A stretch of DNA of 27,185 nt. It comes from Anaerolineales bacterium UBA6055. Its GTDB lineage: Bacteria > Chloroflexota > Anaerolineae > Aggregatilineales > Phototrophicaceae. The DNA lies in contig DIYL01000001.1 of NCBI GenBank assembly GCA_002428985.1, positions 1 through 27,185 of the forward strand, written 5' to 3'. The position numbers and the translations under genes are program-made. A model generated the notes under the pieces. It searched no databases and was not told where the DNA came from. It saw nothing but the letters and a program-made list of their open reading frames with translations. Position 1 is the first letter of the stretch, and every line of letters starts with the position of its first letter. Below are positions 24,234 to 27,185 of the stretch, in pieces.

Positions 24234-25025
24234 ATGCGTAAACAATGGATTGTGATACTGGCGTTATTATTAGTTGTTTTACCTGTGACCGCACAACAGC
24301 CCCCATCGGTGCCGATACTCGTCCCTGAAGTGCTCAATGTATACCCGCACGATACTGGAGCATTCACTCAGGGATTGCTGTGGTTTGATGGCGAGTTATA
24401 TGAATCAACCGGATTAAATGGTGAATCGAGTTTGCGTCGCGTGGATATTGAAACCGGTGAACCACAAGAACTGATCAGCATCGCCGAGGAGTATTTTGCC
24501 GAGGGTCTAGAAAAAGTGGGTGATACCCTGATTCAGTTGACATGGAAAGCTGGTGAGGCATTTGTCTACGACTTCGAGACATTTGAATTACTTGACACGA
24601 TTGAATATGATGGCGAAGGTTGGGGTTTATGCTACGACGGACGCTATCTGTTCATGAGTGACAGCACCTCGTATTTGTCTGTGCGTGACGCTGAATCATT
24701 TGATTTGATTTTCCGTGGCGCAGTCACACTCGAAAATCAAGTGATTCCCCCGCAGTTACTCAACGAGTTGGAATGTGTCGGCGACTATATTTATGCAAAC
24801 GCATGGCAGACCGATTTCATCTTCCGTATCGATAAATTTACAGGAGACATTGTTGCGGTGATTGATGCATCTGACCTGTTGACTGATGCTGAACGTCAAG
24901 CACTGGTTGGCGGTGGTGCGGTACTCAATGGGATTGCATATAACCCTGAGTCGCAGACATTTTTTATCACAGGTAAACGTTGGCCACAGATGTTTGAAGT
25001 TGTGTTTACCGAACGGCAGGGATAA
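24234..25025 (+). CDS. Exported glutaminyl-peptide cyclotransferase (plant/bacterial type)
   Basis: The product is 263 residues. A signal peptide (MRKQWIVILALLLVVLPVTA, then QQPP) sends it out of the cytoplasm. The rest is the five-bladed propeller of the papaya-type glutamine cyclotransferase, which turns N-terminal glutamine into pyroglutamate. Conserved pieces: GAFTQGLLWFDGELYESTG, EGLEKVGDTLIQLTWK, EGWGLCYDGRYLFMSD, LNELECVGDYIYANAWQTD and VLNGIAYNPESQTFFITGKRWP. AAAGGA is placed well before the ATG. It heads a short same-strand run with the cupin (62-base gap) and thioesterase genes, though a shared function is not apparent. Confidence 0.92.
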   Translation: MRKQWIVILALLLVVLPVTAQQPPSVPILVPEVLNVYPHDTGAFTQGLLWFDGELYESTGLNGESSLRRVDIETGEPQELISIAEEYFAEGLEKVGDTLIQLTWKAGEAFVYDFETFELLDTIEYDGEGWGLCYDGRYLFMSDSTSYLSVRDAESFDLIFRGAVTLENQVIPPQLLNELECVGDYIYANAWQTDFIFRIDKFTGDIVAVIDASDLLTDAERQALVGGGAVLNGIAYNPESQTFFITGKRWPQMFEVVFTERQG

Positions 25026-25087
25026 CTTTACAGACAACAGAATCCGCGTTACAGTCGGGACAATAATTGTGGATAGGAGAGAGCGTT

Positions 25088-25552
25088 GTGACAGACAAAC
25101 CCAATTGGCGTGATAACGGCGTAAAAATCGTCAAGAGTGATGATTTGGATATGAATACGGCACAAACACCCGGTATGACGCGGGCAGCAGCGATTAACTT
25201 TGCGAAAGCGGGTGCAAGTAAATTATGGGCGGGCACCGTCAATATTCACCCTGATGCCAAGACAGGGGCACATCATCACGGTGAACTGGAAAGTGTCATT
25301 TATGTTTTGAGTGGTAAGGCTCGGATGCGTTGGGGCGATAACCTTGAATTCGTCGCCGAAGCCGATGCCGGAGATTTCATCTATGTGCCGCCATTTGTTC
25401 CGCATCAAGAAATTAATGCTCTCCCTGACGAGCCGCTAATGTGTGTATTAGTGCGGAGCGATCAAGAACCGATTGTCGTTAATCTGGATATTGAGCCAGC
25501 AGAATCATCTGATGAAATTTGGATCGGTCCAAATCATCCTGATGAAAGCTAG
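25088..25552 (+). CDS. Single-domain cupin
   Basis: The product is 154 residues from the GTG at 25088, chosen because AGGAGAG lies about seven bases upstream; a TTG at 25067 is in frame but precedes that site. Cupin motif 1 is GAHHHGELESVIYVLSG (metal ligands from HHH and E) and motif 2 is GDFIYVPPFVPHQEIN (last histidine ligand). This is one intact metal-binding beta-barrel. Cupins of this size include isomerases, dioxygenases and sensors; nothing here shows which. It lies between the glutaminyl cyclase and thioesterase genes, 29 bases before the latter. Confidence 0.88.
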   Translation: MTDKPNWRDNGVKIVKSDDLDMNTAQTPGMTRAAAINFAKAGASKLWAGTVNIHPDAKTGAHHHGELESVIYVLSGKARMRWGDNLEFVAEADAGDFIYVPPFVPHQEINALPDEPLMCVLVRSDQEPIVVNLDIEPAESSDEIWIGPNHPDES

Positions 25553-25581
25553 TAACCTAACCATGTCTGTGAGATAAGCCG

Positions 25582-26466
25582 ATGCCTGCGACATTTACCC
25601 GTGATTTTGTTATCCGTAATTATGAATGTGATGCATACGGGCATTTGAATAATGCGAATTATGTGCGCTTCATGCAGGAATCGGCTCTCTCAGCCTCTGC
25701 AGATGTGGGTTGGACGACAGAACGCTATACGCAGAGCGGGTATCAGTGGGTTGTGCGCGAGACTAATGTGGAATATTTGCAGTCAACAAGTTATGGCGAT
25801 ACGCTACGTGTGAAAACATGGGTAGATGACTTCCGGCGGGTGCGGTCACGGCGGATGTATGAGTTTAGTAACGCGGATACCGGAGCGTTGATTGTCCGCG
25901 CCAACACCGATTGGATTTACACCGACATCAATACACGCCGTCCGAGTCGCATACCCGATGATGTCATCTTAGCATATAGTCCCGAAGGCAAACCCGAACA
26001 AGGCGGTCAACGTGAACCGTTCCCGACACCACCACCTCAAGCAAAAGAGACTTTTGGCGTGGTCAAGCGAGTTGAATGGCGGGATGTCGATACGATGGGA
26101 CACCTCAATAATTCGACTTACTTCAATTATATCGATGACTGTTCAACACAAGTTGGGGCACATTTCGATTGGCCGATGTCGCGGATTCGTGCCAATAACT
26201 TCGGCATAATCGCCCGCCAACAACGCATCGAATATCTACAACCGCTTCAACTTGATGACGAAGTCCGAGTCGTGACATGGGTCTCGAATGTCAAACGTGC
26301 GACAGCCTTCCGTCATTATGCGTTTACCCGTGTCGATGATGGCTCAATGGTCGCTCGTGCGCGTGTGTTGTGGGTGTGGGTGAATCTGGAGACGTTGCGT
26401 CCTATTCGGGTTCCGGCTGATTTTCTAGCATCGTTTCACGATAATATCGTTACTGACACTCCGTAA
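25582..26466 (+). CDS. Tandem-hotdog acyl thioesterase (FatA/FatB-like)
   Basis: The 294-residue product has two 4-hydroxybenzoyl-CoA-thioesterase-type hotdog domains. Domain 1 (5-140) has YECDAYGHLNNANYVRFMQE; domain 2 (about 155-290) has WRDVDTMGHLNNSTYFNYID. Both keep the D-x(2)-GHLNN active-site motif and the later strand EYLQ(S/P) ... RVxTWV. The architecture is that of acyl-ACP thioesterases, which release fatty acids from acyl carrier protein; action on acyl-CoA is equally possible. Plant-type enzymes usually keep only one active site, so two intact motifs are notable. It follows the cupin closely and is probably cotranscribed. Only a weak GAGATAAG precedes the ATG. Confidence 0.85.
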   Translation: MPATFTRDFVIRNYECDAYGHLNNANYVRFMQESALSASADVGWTTERYTQSGYQWVVRETNVEYLQSTSYGDTLRVKTWVDDFRRVRSRRMYEFSNADTGALIVRANTDWIYTDINTRRPSRIPDDVILAYSPEGKPEQGGQREPFPTPPPQAKETFGVVKRVEWRDVDTMGHLNNSTYFNYIDDCSTQVGAHFDWPMSRIRANNFGIIARQQRIEYLQPLQLDDEVRVVTWVSNVKRATAFRHYAFTRVDDGSMVARARVLWVWVNLETLRPIRVPADFLASFHDNIVTDTP

Positions 26467-26546
26467 ATTTAAAACGTGTTGTTTTGTGAAAACATGTTGT
26501 TGCCGCATCGTAAATCTGAAAGCTTATCAACCCTTATTATTGTTAT

Positions 26547-26593
26547 TTGACCTCTTAAGTTTCTTTACGTTTATAGTATGGTAACGTTATATT
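26547..26593 (+). promoter_or_regulatory. Promoter candidates before the protein kinase
   Basis: Two candidates overlap. TTGACC (26547) and TATAGT (26572) have a long 19-base spacer. TTTACG (26564) and TATATT (26588) are 18 bases apart. Either gives a leader of about 60-80 bases. Confidence 0.35.
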
Positions 26594-26662
26594 CTGTTAA
26601 ATTGCTAGGCGAAATAAGAAAAACGAATACAATAGAAGCACGGTCGTATAAGGTAGGGGTCA

Positions 26663-27185
26663 ATGGATAATTTAATTGATGGGCGTTATCGGGTCGAGAC
26701 AGAAATCGGCAAAGGGGGCATGGGTGTTGTCTATCATGCCTATGATCGCTTGACCCGCCAACATGTCGCCCTCAAACAAGTGAATGTCGATGGCATGGCT
26801 GGTACTGATGGCGATACCAGCAGTTTACGTATGCTCTTGGTCTCAGAATTCCAGATTATGGCAAGCTTGCACCATCCATTTGTCCTAGAGGTTTACGACT
26901 ATGGCTTTCACGGTGAGCCCTATTTCACGATGCCGTTACTATTTGATGCGGTTTCTATTTTGGATGCGACCCACGATACAACGTTTGCGCGCAAAATTGA
27001 TGTGATTATCGACCTTTTGCAATCGGTGCATTATCTGCATCGGCGGGGTGTGATTCACCGCGATATTAAGCCAAACAACATCCTGATTGATAAAGACGGC
27101 ACATTGCAACTGCTCGATTTTGGCTTGGCTGTTACGGATCGTAAAGCCAGCGAAATGGCGGGGACTGTCGCGTATATGTCTCCCG
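26663..27185 (+). CDS. Serine/threonine protein kinase (N-terminal part; cut by window edge)
   Basis: 174 residues are visible. It begins MDNLIDGRYRVETEIGKGGM, giving the glycine loop GKGGMGVVYHAYD. The ATP-binding lysine is in VALKQV. The catalytic loop is HRDIKPNNIL, DFG is in LLDFGLAV, and the activation segment ends AGTVAYMSP, so all core residues up to the edge are present and it is an RD-type PknB-like kinase. The C-lobe and any C-terminal sensor domains (PASTA, TPR, AAA) lie outside the window. AAGGTAGGGG precedes the ATG closely. No membrane helix is seen in the visible part. Confidence 0.93.
   Translation, partial: MDNLIDGRYRVETEIGKGGMGVVYHAYDRLTRQHVALKQVNVDGMAGTDGDTSSLRMLLVSEFQIMASLHHPFVLEVYDYGFHGEPYFTMPLLFDAVSILDATHDTTFARKIDVIIDLLQSVHYLHRRGVIHRDIKPNNILIDKDGTLQLLDFGLAVTDRKASEMAGTVAYMSP

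Overview
The window reads as a stretch of bacterial chromosome, most likely from a Chloroflexota (Anaerolineae-like) organism. This is inference from the mix of genes: TIR-STAND proteins, PAS/GAF sensor kinases, small STAS-like proteins, a soluble P450, a tandem-hotdog thioesterase, and GTAGGG-ended repeats. There is no rRNA, tRNA or CRISPR array to fix the taxonomy. Base composition is moderate (about half G+C in typical genes), with one clearly AT-rich gene at 2127-3431. Gene order is mosaic: mostly single genes or short runs, with two convergent pairs whose stop codons touch.

Left part (1-5000): a TIR/NB-ARC/TPR protein runs off the left edge on the minus strand. It is divergent from an AT-rich, exported, membrane-anchored leucine-rich-repeat protein. 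A cytochrome P450 follows on the minus strand.

Centre-left (5000-12700): an IolE-like TIM-barrel enzyme, a palindromic repeat element, and a three-part protein ending in a glycoside-hydrolase barrel. Next comes an intergenic region that appears to encode a short structured RNA on the minus strand. It has a strong promoter, a full-length Shine-Dalgarno sequence, a nine-residue ORF and a terminator. After it lie a YaeQ-like nuclease-fold protein, a small STAS-like protein with a crossed-stem leader, a Wzx/MATE-type flippase and a GAF-PAS histidine kinase.

Centre-right (12700-20600): a TIR-NACHT-HEAT protein whose repeat array carries very recent internal duplications and whose stop codon lies inside a repeat element. 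It is divergent from a stand-alone SWIM zinc-finger protein. A PAS-PAS histidine kinase with an N-terminal segment resembling a ribbon-helix-helix follows, then PcrA/UvrD helicase.

Right part (20600-27185): a protein with the D-threonine aldolase/D-serine dehydratase fold that lacks the PLP lysine and both metal ligands, a second STAS-like protein, a HugZ-type flavin/heme-split-barrel protein, and CoaBC. A plus-strand run of glutaminyl cyclase, cupin and double-hotdog thioesterase follows. The start of a Ser/Thr protein kinase is cut by the right edge.

Best candidates for something undescribed: the minus-strand RNA/micro-ORF at 8150-8312, the crossed stems at 9043-9100, the dead D-threonine-aldolase-fold protein, and the split TIR-NB-ARC / membrane-LRR pair beside a second TIR-STAND gene paired with a SWIM protein.
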